Positions 41,305 to 50,215 of a DNA stretch of 64,000 nucleotides are shown piece by piece. This stretch comes from Marinobacter profundi (lineage in GTDB: Bacteria; Pseudomonadota; Gammaproteobacteria; Pseudomonadales; Oleiphilaceae), in NCBI RefSeq assembly GCF_002744715.1, contig NZ_KZ319372.1, positions 1-64,000 on the forward strand, given 5' to 3'. Every line of letters starts with the position of its first letter. Position 1 is the stretch's first letter. The position numbers and the translations under genes are program-made. The notes below the pieces were generated by a model. It saw nothing but the letters and a program-made list of their open reading frames with translations. It ran no database searches and was not told where the DNA came from.

Positions 41305-43257
41305 ATGACCTCTCCCCAGGGCGCCGATGCCCAAACCAATACTCCTGAACCCCAAAGCTCCGACAAAGGACGTCTGCGTGGAATCGGCTACTGGATAGCC
41401 CTGGGCCTGGGTACTCTGGGATTGCTGATGGCAATCAACCAGACCTTCAACTTAAAGTTTCTGGGTTTCCAGCCACTGGGCAACTCCTACCTGTATTACC
41501 TGATTGGTATCTTCCTGGCAGCGGCGTTTCTCTGTTTTCCGGCCTGGTCCGGCGCCCGTAACCGGATTTCCTGGTATGACTGGGTGCTGGCGGTGTTGGC
41601 GCTGGTGTCCTGTGGCTACCTGGGTTACCACGGCCTGACCATGATCAACATGGGCTGGGAGTACATGGCGCCGACCGAAGCCACGGTGTTTTCCGGCATC
41701 CTGCTGGTCCTGGTACTTGAAGGGGTGCGCCGCTGTGGTGGCTGGCCGCTGTTGTTTGTGTCGCTGTTCTTTGGCAGCTACCCGCTTTACGCGGACAGCA
41801 TGCCCGGCTTTCTCTGGGGCAATCAGTACGAGCTGCCGGAGCTGCTTCGCGCCCACGTTATCGGCGTGGAAAGTATTATCGGAATTCCCATGCAGGTGGT
41901 GGCGCAACTGGTCATCGGCTTCGTGGTGTTTGGCGCCGCGCTCACCATCACCGGTGGCGGTGATTTCTTTATGAAATTTGCCACCGCCCTGATGGGCCGT
42001 AGCCGCGGTGGTCCGGCCAAGGTGTCGGTGCTGTCCAGCGGCATTCTGGGTAGTCTGTCCGGCAGTGTTATTTCCAACATTCTCACCACCGGTCCGATCA
42101 CCATTCCGACCATGAAGAAAACCGGCTATCCGGCGCATTACGCCGGAGCGGTAGAGGCCTGCGCCTCCACCGGCGGTACCCTGATGCCACCGGTGATGGG
42201 CGCGGTTGCCTTTATCATGGCGTCGTTCCTCGGTGTGGCCTACGCCGAAATCATGATTGCCGCCTTCCTGCCGGCGCTGCTGTTTTACCTGGCGCTGCTG
42301 TTCCAAGTGGACAACTATGCCGCCCGCCGTGGCCTCAAGGGCCTGCCGGAGTCGGAGATTCCCTCCCTCAAGGAAACCCTGAAGGACGGCTGGCCCTACC
42401 TGCTGTCCCTGGTGATGTTGGTCTACATGCTGCTGGTAATGCGGATCGAGGCTTACGCGCCGTATTACGCCTCGCTGGTGCTGCTGGGGGTGGCGCTGTT
42501 CAAGCGTGACTACCGGCTGAACTGGGTCCGCGCCAAGTCGTTCATTGCGGACCTGACCACCAACGTCTCCAACCTGGTGGCGATTCTCGCGGGTATCGGC
42601 CTGGTGGTTGGCGGCCTGTCGTACACCGGAGTGGCGGGGGCGTTCTCGCGAGAGCTGTTGTTGTACGCTGACGGCAGCATACCGCTGATGTTGATTGCCG
42701 GCGCCATCACCAGTTTTGTACTGGGCATGGGGATGACGGTGAGTGCCTGCTACATCTTCCTGTCGATCCTGCTGGCGCCAGCACTGGTCAATGCCGGGCT
42801 TAACCCGCTGGCCAGCCACCTGTTCATTCTGTACTGGGGCATGCTGTCGTACATCACGCCGCCGGTGTCCCTGGCTGCCATCACCGCAGCGGGTGTGGCG
42901 GGCTCCAATGCGACCAAGACCGGCATCTACGCCATGCGCCTTGGCGGCATCCTGTTTATCCTGCCGTTCCTGTTTGTGTTGAATCCCTCGCTGATCCTGC
43001 AGGGTGACATCACCCGGATCCTGATGTCGGTGGTGACGGCCATTACCGCCATCTGGCTGATTGCGTCTGCCATGGAAGGCTACCTCTACCGCATCGGCAT
43101 TATCGGCTGGCCGTTACGGATAATGGCGCTGGCCGCCGGTGGCTGCCTGATCTATCCGAACCTGGTATCGGAGGCGGTCGGCCTGGGCCTGATCATCCTG
43201 ATGTATGCCGGCAAAGGTTTGTTGAACCCGCAGCGTCTAGTGGTGCCTCGCAGCTAG
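41305..43257 (+). CDS. TAXI-type TRAP permease, fused small and large subunits
   Basis: The 650-residue protein joins a DctQ-like part (first four helices, about 30-150) to a DctM-like part. It contains GILGSLSGSVISNILTTGPITIP, CASTGGTLMPPVMGAVAFI and SYITPPVSLAAITAAGVAGSN, here cited by short segment, all typical of fused TRAP permeases. A cytoplasmic polar stretch near residue 345 separates two halves of the large domain. It should import the ligand of the TAXI protein with sodium ions. Confidence 0.9.
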   Translation: MTSPQGADAQTNTPEPQSSDKGRLRGIGYWIALGLGTLGLLMAINQTFNLKFLGFQPLGNSYLYYLIGIFLAAAFLCFPAWSGARNRISWYDWVLAVLALVSCGYLGYHGLTMINMGWEYMAPTEATVFSGILLVLVLEGVRRCGGWPLLFVSLFFGSYPLYADSMPGFLWGNQYELPELLRAHVIGVESIIGIPMQVVAQLVIGFVVFGAALTITGGGDFFMKFATALMGRSRGGPAKVSVLSSGILGSLSGSVISNILTTGPITIPTMKKTGYPAHYAGAVEACASTGGTLMPPVMGAVAFIMASFLGVAYAEIMIAAFLPALLFYLALLFQVDNYAARRGLKGLPESEIPSLKETLKDGWPYLLSLVMLVYMLLVMRIEAYAPYYASLVLLGVALFKRDYRLNWVRAKSFIADLTTNVSNLVAILAGIGLVVGGLSYTGVAGAFSRELLLYADGSIPLMLIAGAITSFVLGMGMTVSACYIFLSILLAPALVNAGLNPLASHLFILYWGMLSYITPPVSLAAITAAGVAGSNATKTGIYAMRLGGILFILPFLFVLNPSLILQGDITRILMSVVTAITAIWLIASAMEGYLYRIGIIGWPLRIMALAAGGCLIYPNLVSEAVGLGLIILMYAGKGLLNPQRLVVPRS

Positions 43258-43301
43258 GTTGCGGCAGCAAAACTTGCGACAAAAGTAGTAAGCTATCTTA
43301 C

Positions 43302-43334
43302 GGCCGGTAATCATCTCCGTTATGATTGCCGGCC
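43302..43334. terminator. 13-bp hairpin after the TAXI permease gene
   Basis: GGCCGGTAATCAT and ATGATTGCCGGCC pair with one mismatch around a 7-nt loop, 45 nt after the stop. No T run follows. It overlaps an alternative upstream ATG for the next gene, which favours the later start at 43400. Confidence 0.55.
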
Positions 43335-43399
43335 GCTGTTCATTCTGGACGGCAATATTCCATGTGACTGACGGGGAGCGTTTCGGAGATGGGGATCGA

Positions 43400-44737
43400 A
43401 TGAAGGCTTTGCTACAACCGGACAGTTTCTCCCGTCCCCGTTCTCTGCTTGCCTATCTGGCCCTTTTGGCCGGTATAGCGACCTTTCTACCCGGCCACAT
43501 CTATCTTTCAACCCTGCTGGCTTGCCTGGCTATTGTGCTGGGGTGGGGTAACCTGCGCACGGTCGGTCGCGCCATTTTTGTGCTGATTCTCCTGCTGACC
43601 GTGGTTGCGCTGGTTACCGAGCCATCGGCGGTGCCAAGGGCTGCGGGCAACATGGCGCGTATCGGTTCGCTGATCATCACGGTGATGCTGCTATCGGCTG
43701 TGCTGGGCCAATCGAACGATCTGAAGGTTATCTCCCGCAGTCTGTTTGGCGGTAAATCCCTGTTCCGCTATGTGGGTATGACGTCGGGCACTGCGATGCT
43801 CTCCATCCCCCTCAACTTCGGTGCGGTCGGTGTTATCGCAACCATGATCGGACTCCAGGTGAAGGATCAGGGCGATAGCCCGATGGCGCGCAATGCCGCG
43901 CGGGCTGTGATCCGGGGCTTCGGGGCGTCACCCATGGCCTCGCCGCTGTCCATTGCCATCGTCATGACCGTGACGTTTCTGCCTGGCTTGTCGAGCTGGA
44001 AGCTGATTGCCCTCGGGCTGCCGTTTGCTTTGCTTTACCTGTTTGCTGGCACCTTTGCACGAGAAGAGGAGCCACCCCGGGAGGCCCTCCTGGTGGATGG
44101 CGCTGAACTGGAGTCGGCTTTGCTGCCATGGCTGCGTTTTATCAGCATCATTGCGCTGATCTGTGTGGGCGCCTTTACCCTGAGCGCCTGGGGTGGGCTG
44201 CTCTATTCCCAGGCGGTGACCCTGAGCTGCCTGACGGCAGTGGTGATCGGACTGATATACCGCCGGTTACATGATGGGGTGCTGACGATGCCCTCACTGG
44301 CCCTGATCAATAACGAGCTGGCCATCATGGGCGGCTCCTCATTCCTCGGGGGGATTGTCAGTACCTTCGCGCTTGGCTGGCTGGGCATGGAGTTCAGCCT
44401 GCCCGTCTGGGCCTATCCGCTGGTGGCGATGGCGGTGCCCTGGCTGTTCTTCGCCGGGGGGGCGATCGGGGTGAATCCGATCATCTCCGGCACCTTGTCC
44501 GGCAGTATTCTGGGGCCGATCTGGCCGGAGTATGGCCTGCTCGGCCTCGGGCTGGGTATTGTGGCGGGGTGGGGGATTACCATCGCCGGCACGCCGTATT
44601 CGGCCAATTCACTGTTGCTGGAACGTTGCACCGGATACAACGCCCATACCGCATCTTATGGCTGGAGCCTGCATTATTCCCTGGCAGCGCTGGTTGTCTG
44701 CAGCCTGGTCTGTGCGGTGTTTACCCTGCCATTCTGA
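43400..44737 (+). CDS. Unassigned polytopic membrane protein, paralogue of 28869-30296
   Basis: The 445-residue protein has about 12 hydrophobic segments. Shared landmarks with the protein at 28869 include RYVGMTSGTAMLSIPLNFGAV, RGFGASPMASP, LPGLSSW, NELAIMGGSSFLGG and IGVNPIISGTLSGS, each with a counterpart there (cited in short pieces). Gly-Ser-rich re-entrant-like segments suggest an ion-coupled organic-anion carrier, but I cannot name the family. ATG 43400 is preferred to 43322, which lies in the hairpin. It follows a TAXI system here and an acyl-CoA dehydrogenase pair at the other copy, so both copies keep company with carboxylate metabolism. Confidence 0.7.
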   Translation: MKALLQPDSFSRPRSLLAYLALLAGIATFLPGHIYLSTLLACLAIVLGWGNLRTVGRAIFVLILLLTVVALVTEPSAVPRAAGNMARIGSLIITVMLLSAVLGQSNDLKVISRSLFGGKSLFRYVGMTSGTAMLSIPLNFGAVGVIATMIGLQVKDQGDSPMARNAARAVIRGFGASPMASPLSIAIVMTVTFLPGLSSWKLIALGLPFALLYLFAGTFAREEEPPREALLVDGAELESALLPWLRFISIIALICVGAFTLSAWGGLLYSQAVTLSCLTAVVIGLIYRRLHDGVLTMPSLALINNELAIMGGSSFLGGIVSTFALGWLGMEFSLPVWAYPLVAMAVPWLFFAGGAIGVNPIISGTLSGSILGPIWPEYGLLGLGLGIVAGWGITIAGTPYSANSLLLERCTGYNAHTASYGWSLHYSLAALVVCSLVCAVFTLPF

Positions 44738-44742
44738 TAACT

Positions 44743-44773
44743 GCCGGACGGGAAGCAGAGTTTCCCGTCCGGC
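44743..44773. terminator. Bidirectional hairpin between convergent genes
   Basis: A perfect 12-bp stem, GCCGGACGGGAA / TTCCCGTCCGGC with a 7-nt loop, lies between the permease stop and the aldo/keto reductase stop. It has no T run but fills the short gap and probably serves both genes. Confidence 0.6.
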
Positions 44774-44783
44774 ACCTTCTGTC

Positions 44784-45767
44784 TCAGGCGTGCCCGGCCA
44801 CCTGGTGGGGCACATAGTGGGCCTCGAGGGCGGCTTTCTCGTCTTCGCTCAGTTCCAGCTCCAGTGCCGCGAGGGCTTCTTCGATATGGCCCGGCTTGCT
44901 GGCACCGATGATGGGGGCGGTCACTGCGGGGTTGGACAGCACCCACGCCAGGGCAACCCTCGCCATAGAAGTGCCGCGGTTGTCCGCGACTTCCCGCAGG
45001 GCGGCGATGACAGGTTGATCGATGTCGCTGCCGAGGTGCCATTTGCGGGTGTTCTCGTCGGTGCGTGCCCGGGCCGTCTCACCGCCCTCACCCTGTACAG
45101 TCTTCCCGGCCAGGATGCCGCGGGCCAGAGGACTCCAGGGGATCACGCCGACGCCCTGGTCGGCACATTGCGGCAACATCTCCCGCTCTTCTTCCCGGTA
45201 GATCAGGTTGTACATGGGCTGCATGGTGACAAAACGGGTCCAGCCGTGTTTTTCCGCGGTGAACTGGGCCTTGGCAAATTGCCAGGCAAACATGGACGAG
45301 GCACCGATGTAACGGGCCTTGCCCGCCTTCACCACATCGTGCAGCGCCTCCATGGTTTCCTCGATGGGAGTGTGATAATCCCAGCGGTGGATCTGGTACA
45401 GGTCAACATGGTCAGTGCCCAGCCGCTGCAATGACGCGTCGATGGCTGCCATGATGTGCTTGCGGGACAGCCCGCGGTTGTTGGGGCCATCCCCCATGGC
45501 ATTGAAGACCTTGGTGGCGATAACCACGTCCTCGCGGGGCGCATAATCCAGCAATGCCTTGCCCACCACCCGCTCGGACTCACCAATGGAATACATGTCC
45601 GCGGTATCAAAGAAGTTGATGCCGGCGTCCAGCGCCTGTTTGATAAAGGGTCGACTGGCCTGCTCGTCCAGAACCCACTCCCGCCATCTGGGTGAGCCAT
45701 AGGTCATGGTGCCCAGGCACAGGCGGGAGACTTTCATGCCGGTTGTTCCGAGGCGGCGGTATTGCAT
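44784..45767 (-). CDS. Aldo/keto reductase
   Basis: The 327-residue protein is a (beta/alpha)8 NADPH-dependent reductase. The catalytic tetrad is visible: Asp54 in FFDTADMY, Tyr59, Lys86 in VIATK and His127 in YQIHR. The C-terminal cofactor region reads PIIGASKPGHIEEAL. It belongs with the general-oxidoreductase AKRs; the carbonyl substrate is unknown. ATG 45767 has TTGGAG six bases upstream. It is a single gene flanked by a convergent permease and a composite hairpin element. Confidence 0.88.
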   Translation of the reverse strand: MQYRRLGTTGMKVSRLCLGTMTYGSPRWREWVLDEQASRPFIKQALDAGINFFDTADMYSIGESERVVGKALLDYAPREDVVIATKVFNAMGDGPNNRGLSRKHIMAAIDASLQRLGTDHVDLYQIHRWDYHTPIEETMEALHDVVKAGKARYIGASSMFAWQFAKAQFTAEKHGWTRFVTMQPMYNLIYREEEREMLPQCADQGVGVIPWSPLARGILAGKTVQGEGGETARARTDENTRKWHLGSDIDQPVIAALREVADNRGTSMARVALAWVLSNPAVTAPIIGASKPGHIEEALAALELELSEDEKAALEAHYVPHQVAGHA

Positions 45768-45900
45768 GGTTTTCTCCAAGATTGCAGGTGAAAAATATCA
45801 AAAACGGGGGAATATAAATTGCGATTCGGAATCGGTCAGAAAAATCGATTGATAGTTCTTAGAATAAAGACCATGGCAACTCGAAGTTCAAATTAAAACA

Positions 45901-45953
45901 GGCCTCGAGGGCCCGGTCAGATTGCTGACGAACCCCGGTTTTCCGGGGTTCGT
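45901..45953 (-). terminator. Composite double-hairpin terminator-like element (copy 1)
   Basis: On the minus strand, a perfect 11-bp hairpin (ACGAACCCCGG, 4-nt loop) is followed by CAGCAATCTGAC and a second hairpin (GGGCCCTCGAGGCC), then TGTTTTAA. It sits past the stop of the LysR gene at 46007. The same order of parts, including CAGCAATCTG and the CTCGAG-centred hairpin, occurs on the plus strand at 50140-50210. It appears to be a repeated terminator module. Confidence 0.6.
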
Positions 45954-46006
45954 TGCGTTTGGGCGCTGTGGAGTTCCGTTAGTGATGGGTTCAGCCCAAT
46001 TGCCAG

Positions 46007-46909
46007 CTACGAGAACTGCTTGCGTTCCAGGCGCGAGCGGATGCAATCGAGCAGGAAATCCCGGCCCAGGCTGGCCGAGTCCCGCTTCCAGATGCAGCAG
46101 GAGGTATAGCGGGTATCGACTCCCGCCAGCGGCACGAAGCGCACATTGATCATGCCAGACAGCTCCAGCGACTGGGGGACCAGAGAAATGCCGAGGCCGT
46201 AGGACGTCAGCGCCACTACGGTCTGCCAGTGGGACGCCTCGTGCTTCACATTCAGTTCAAAGTTCTTGGAGCGGAAGATATTGCGAAAATGCTGGTGGTA
46301 ATGGGGGGCCAGTGCGCTATTGAGCATGACCAGCGGTTCACTGTCGATATTGGCCAGTTCGATAACATCACGTTGTGCCAGTGGGTGGTCTGCCGGCAGA
46401 CAGCAGACGAATTCGTCGACCCCGATGGGTAGCGAATCGACTTCGGGAGGCAGGGGTATCGAATTGATAAAACCTATATCGATACGGCCGCGGCAGAGCG
46501 ACTCCACCTGATCCAGAGAGTACTGCTCGAACAGCTGGATGCCAATGCCCGGATACAGATCCTTGAACTCGGATAGCAGCGGCGGCAGACCGCGGTAGAT
46601 CATAGCCGGTGTTGAACCAATACGCAGGACCTCATAATTCGACTCGGCAGCGCGGCGGAGCATGTCCTGGGTATCGTCGAGCTGGCCTATCAACAATCGC
46701 GCCTGGCGCTGGAACAGTTTGCCGGCCGGCGTCAGTGCAACATGCTTGCTGTCGCGCTCGAGCAGTTGCACGGCAAGCGCCTCCTCAAGCTGGCGGAGAC
46801 TGTTGCTCAGAGGTGGCTGCGAAATGTGCAGGCGTTCCGCAGCACGACCGAAATGCAGCTCTTCGGAGAGCACAAGAAAGTAGCGGAGCTGTTTCAGTGT
46901 CAGGGCCAT
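46007..46909 (-). CDS. LysR-family transcriptional regulator
   Basis: The 300-residue protein opens with LKQLRYFLVLSEELHFGRAAERLHISQPPLSNSLRQLE (cited by region, residues 5-42), a standard LysR helix-turn-helix of the CatR/BenM-like branch. The effector domain follows from about residue 90. ATG 46909 is preferred to an upstream in-frame start because AAGGA lies six bases before it. It is divergent from the dehydrogenase/CoA transferase pair at 47066-50076 with 156 nt between, so it probably controls them. Confidence 0.9.
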   Translation of the reverse strand: MALTLKQLRYFLVLSEELHFGRAAERLHISQPPLSNSLRQLEEALAVQLLERDSKHVALTPAGKLFQRQARLLIGQLDDTQDMLRRAAESNYEVLRIGSTPAMIYRGLPPLLSEFKDLYPGIGIQLFEQYSLDQVESLCRGRIDIGFINSIPLPPEVDSLPIGVDEFVCCLPADHPLAQRDVIELANIDSEPLVMLNSALAPHYHQHFRNIFRSKNFELNVKHEASHWQTVVALTSYGLGISLVPQSLELSGMINVRFVPLAGVDTRYTSCCIWKRDSASLGRDFLLDCIRSRLERKQFS

Positions 46910-47065
46910 GGGGGCTTCCTTCGCGGCGCGGGAAAACGAGGCGTCAGCGCCAAGTATAACAACCATTCAAAAAACTGTATCGTTCCCAATTTATATAGTA
47001 TTGGGCAGCGTCCCGGGTGTTTTGTAGCCTGCTAACAGGCACAAAAACAAAGAGAGGACCTGTTC

Positions 47066-48820
47066 ATGAGCCATCAGATCGACAGCGTTGTACCTGATTC
47101 CCGCGGCCATAGCGCCTACGCATCCGACCCTGACTTCGCCCGCCTCTTCCGGCTGTATGCGGACGACGCACTGGTACGCCACACAGAGCCGCGTCTCAAA
47201 GCACTGGGCGCCCTCGTTGGAGACGAACTCGAGCAGCTGGCCCTGACCGCCGACAAGAACCCGCCGACGCTGCAACTGCGTGCCCGTAACGGTGCCGAGT
47301 CCCAGCGAATCGAAAAACACCCGGCCTACCAGCGCCTGGAGGAATATGCACTGGCTGAATTCGGGCTGGCGGCCATGTCGCACCGGGCTGGCGTGTTCGG
47401 TTGGCCGGAACGGCTGCCTCCGATCATCAAATACAGCCTGACCTACCTTTTTGTGCAGGCTGAGTTCGGGCTGATGTGCCCGGTCAGCATGACCGATTCC
47501 CTGACCCGCACCCTGCGTAAATTTGGCGACCCCGCTTTGGTGGAGCGGTTTATCGGGCCGCTGACTTCCCAGGACTTCGGCGAACTGTATCAGGGCGCGA
47601 TGTTCATGACTGAGCAGGAAGCCGGCTCAGACGTTGGTGCCACCGTTACCGAAGCGCGTCTTGAGGATGGCGTCTGGCGGTTGTACGGCGACAAGTGGTT
47701 CTGTTCCAATCCGGATGCCGACCTTGCCATGGTGCTCGCCCGTCCGGCCGGCGCCGAGCCGGGCACCCGCGGCCTGACCCTGTTCCTGCTCCCACGGAAA
47801 CTGGCGGATGGCAGTCTCAATCGCTACCGCATCATCCGTCTCAAGGACAAGATGGGCACCCGCTCCATGGCCAGCGGCGAGATCGTGCTGGAAGGCGCCG
47901 AAGCCTACATCGTCGGTGAGCAGGGCAAGGGCTTCAAGCATATGACCGACATGATCAACATGTCGCGCCTGTCCAACGGTGTGCGTGCTGCCGGGCTGAT
48001 GCGGCGATCTCTCAACGAGGCGCTGTTCGTCGCCCGTAACCGCAGTGCATTCGGCAAGCGCCTGATTGAGCTTCCGCTGATGGGGCGTCAGCTAATCAAG
48101 ATAATGGTCAGTACCGAGCAGGGCCGGAGTATGGTTTTCCATACTGCCGACTGCCTCCGTAGGGCTGACGCCGGTGATGACGATGCAGCGAAGCTGTTGC
48201 GCATCCTGACACCGCTGATCAAGTTCCGTACCACGCGCGATGCCCGCAAGGCCGCTGGTGACGGCATGGAAGTGCGTGGGGGCTGCGGATACATCGAAGA
48301 ATTTTCTGATGCCCGGGTTCTGCGCGATTCCCATCTGGGTTCCATCTGGGAAGGTACCAGCAACATTGTGGCGCTGGACGTTTTCCGCGCCATCCGTCGT
48401 GAAGGTACCCTGCCGGTGCTGCAGCGCTACCTCCACAGCCTGCTCGGCGACGTCGGCCTGCCGGATGCCTCGATGACACTGCTGGCCAATCTTGTTGATG
48501 AAGTCGCCGACCGCGCGCTGATGCAGGTGGATGCTGACGCCGAAGAAGCCGACGTACGCCAGATCGCCAGCGCCTTGTACAACATCACCTCTGCCGTTTT
48601 CCTGGCCTGGGAAGCCGCGAAGATGGGCGACAACTGGCGGCGTCTGGCGCTGGCCCACCTTGTGATCGTCCATAAACTGCTGCCCCGGGATCCTCTGGGC
48701 ACCAGTCACCCCGACCAGGCGCAGCTGAATAGGGCGCTTCTTGAAGAGCGCGAACTGACCCTCGACGAGGCAATCCGGTTGGTTCCGGCTTGCAAGCGCC
48801 GGGTCGAGGAGGTGGTCTGA
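47066..48820 (+). CDS. AidB-like acyl-CoA dehydrogenase
   Basis: The 584-residue protein is larger than standard acyl-CoA dehydrogenases and matches the AidB/long-form group, with extra sequence at both ends. It has MTEQEAGSDVGATVTEA, RGGCGYIEEFSDARVLRD and SIWEGTSNIVALDVFRA with the MCAD-type catalytic Glu intact. AidB binds DNA in Escherichia coli, but here the context, an overlapping CoA transferase gene and a divergent LysR, points to catabolism. GAGAGG precedes the ATG. Its stop codon overlaps the next start by one base. Confidence 0.88.
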   Translation: MSHQIDSVVPDSRGHSAYASDPDFARLFRLYADDALVRHTEPRLKALGALVGDELEQLALTADKNPPTLQLRARNGAESQRIEKHPAYQRLEEYALAEFGLAAMSHRAGVFGWPERLPPIIKYSLTYLFVQAEFGLMCPVSMTDSLTRTLRKFGDPALVERFIGPLTSQDFGELYQGAMFMTEQEAGSDVGATVTEARLEDGVWRLYGDKWFCSNPDADLAMVLARPAGAEPGTRGLTLFLLPRKLADGSLNRYRIIRLKDKMGTRSMASGEIVLEGAEAYIVGEQGKGFKHMTDMINMSRLSNGVRAAGLMRRSLNEALFVARNRSAFGKRLIELPLMGRQLIKIMVSTEQGRSMVFHTADCLRRADAGDDDAAKLLRILTPLIKFRTTRDARKAAGDGMEVRGGCGYIEEFSDARVLRDSHLGSIWEGTSNIVALDVFRAIRREGTLPVLQRYLHSLLGDVGLPDASMTLLANLVDEVADRALMQVDADAEEADVRQIASALYNITSAVFLAWEAAKMGDNWRRLALAHLVIVHKLLPRDPLGTSHPDQAQLNRALLEERELTLDEAIRLVPACKRRVEEVV

Positions 48821-50076
48821 TGGGCAGCGCGCTGGACGGTATCCGCATCATAGATCTCAGTCGTGTACTGGGTGGCCCATATTGCACCCAGCTGCTGGGG
48901 GACCATGGCGCGGATGTGATCAAGATCGAACCGCCGGTGGGCGACGAAACCCGTGGCTGGGGGCCGCCCTTCATCAATGGCACCGCGTCCTATTTCCAGG
49001 GCGTCAACCGCAACAAGCGGGGACTGGCTCTCGACCTCGCCCGTGAAGAAGGTCGTGAGATCCTGCTGCAGCTGCTTGAGGACGCCGATGTGCTGGTGGA
49101 AAACTTCAAAACCGGCACGCTGGAGAAATGGGGCATTGGCTATGACCGGCTGCACGAGTTATTTCCACGCCTGATCCACTGCCGCATCAGCGGCTTTGGT
49201 GCCGACGGCCCGTTGGGCGGGCTGCCCGGCTATGACGCCATAGCCCAGGCAATGGGCGGACTGATGAGCGTCAACGGGGAGGAAGGCGGCGACTCGCTGC
49301 GGGTTGGGCTGCCGCTGGTGGATATGGTCACCGGCCTTAACGCAGTGGCCGGCATCACCCTGGCACTGCATGAGCGTACCCGCAGCGGTCAGGGCCAGTT
49401 TGTGGAAGCGGCCCTATTCGATTCGGCGCTGGCGCTGATGCATCCGCATTTCCCCAACGTCTTCGCCGGGGGCTCCGAGCCGAGGCGGACGGGCAACGCC
49501 CACCCCAACATTTCGCCCTATGAGTCGTATGCCACAGGTACCCAAAAGATCTTTCTGGCGGTGGGCAATAACACCCAGTTTGCCAAATTGTGTGCGGTGC
49601 TGGAGTGCCCACAGATCCTGGAAGACGAACGATTTCGGGATAATGGTCAGCGGGTGATCAATCGAGTCGAACTGCGTGGTGAGCTCGAAGCGGTGCTCAG
49701 TCGCCACAATGGCAGCGAGATCGCAGAAAGGCTGATTCGCGCTGGCGTGCCCTGCGGCCCGGTGCTCAGCGCCAGCGAAGCGCTGCGTCACCCCCACACC
49801 GCCCATCGAGGCATGCTGGTGGAAATTGGCAGCTACAAGGGTACCGGTACGCCGGTGAAACTGGACCGCACCCCTGCCAGCTACCGCAACGCCCCTCCGG
49901 CATTCGCCCAGCATTCCAATGAAATCCTGGCCGGGCTGGGGTTTGATGAAAGCCGCATCCGGGAGTTGCGGGAGAGTGGCGTGGCGCCACCAGCGTTTGA
50001 TTCCGGTTATCACCAGGTCGATTGTGCAGACTGCAAAGAGACCATCAAGCCAGGGCTGCTCGGGGTGAGTCAGTAA
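48820..50076 (+). CDS. CaiB/BaiF-family CoA transferase
   Basis: The 418-residue class III CoA transferase begins GIRIIDLSRVLGGPYCTQLLGDHGADVIKIE (residues about 7-37) and has its catalytic Asp in LPLVDMVTGLNAV. The C terminus has an unusual tail of about 25 residues with paired cysteines (VDCADCKE) after the last conserved helix; this resembles no domain I know. The ATG overlaps the dehydrogenase stop (TGATG), so the two are translationally coupled. The pair would activate and then oxidise one acid. Confidence 0.87.
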   Translation: MGSALDGIRIIDLSRVLGGPYCTQLLGDHGADVIKIEPPVGDETRGWGPPFINGTASYFQGVNRNKRGLALDLAREEGREILLQLLEDADVLVENFKTGTLEKWGIGYDRLHELFPRLIHCRISGFGADGPLGGLPGYDAIAQAMGGLMSVNGEEGGDSLRVGLPLVDMVTGLNAVAGITLALHERTRSGQGQFVEAALFDSALALMHPHFPNVFAGGSEPRRTGNAHPNISPYESYATGTQKIFLAVGNNTQFAKLCAVLECPQILEDERFRDNGQRVINRVELRGELEAVLSRHNGSEIAERLIRAGVPCGPVLSASEALRHPHTAHRGMLVEIGSYKGTGTPVKLDRTPASYRNAPPAFAQHSNEILAGLGFDESRIRELRESGVAPPAFDSGYHQVDCADCKETIKPGLLGVSQ

Positions 50077-50110
50077 AGTATCTGTTCGGGTTGGCGGCAG
50101 GTTGAATCGA

Positions 50111-50210
50111 AAAAAACCCGCTTGCGAGCGGGGTCAAACTGCTGACAAACCCTCGCCATTGCGGCGGGGTTTGTCAGCAATCTGCACGGGCCTCGAGAGG
50201 CCCGTTTTTT
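50111..50210. terminator. Three-hairpin bidirectional terminator element (copy 2)
   Basis: Hairpin A (50117-50132, CCCGCT/AGCGGG) is preceded by six A residues and so ends minus-strand transcripts. Hairpin B (50140-50179) is a 17-bp stem with one bulge. Hairpin C (50186-50205, ACGGGCCT/AGGCCCGT) is followed by six T residues and ends plus-strand transcripts. Each terminator lies on the far side of the element from the gene it serves. Hairpin B plus C repeats the architecture of 45901-45953. Confidence 0.8.
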
Positions 50211-50215
50211 CATTT

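Noticed and set aside
41452..42819. A 455-codon open frame on the minus strand
   Set aside because: It is antisense to the TAXI permease and is composed mainly of His, Gln and Arg with no recognisable domain.
47066..48820. DNA-repair role as AidB
   Set aside because: Sequence matches the AidB-like long dehydrogenases, but the coupled CoA transferase and divergent LysR argue for catabolism, and no alkylation-response genes are near.
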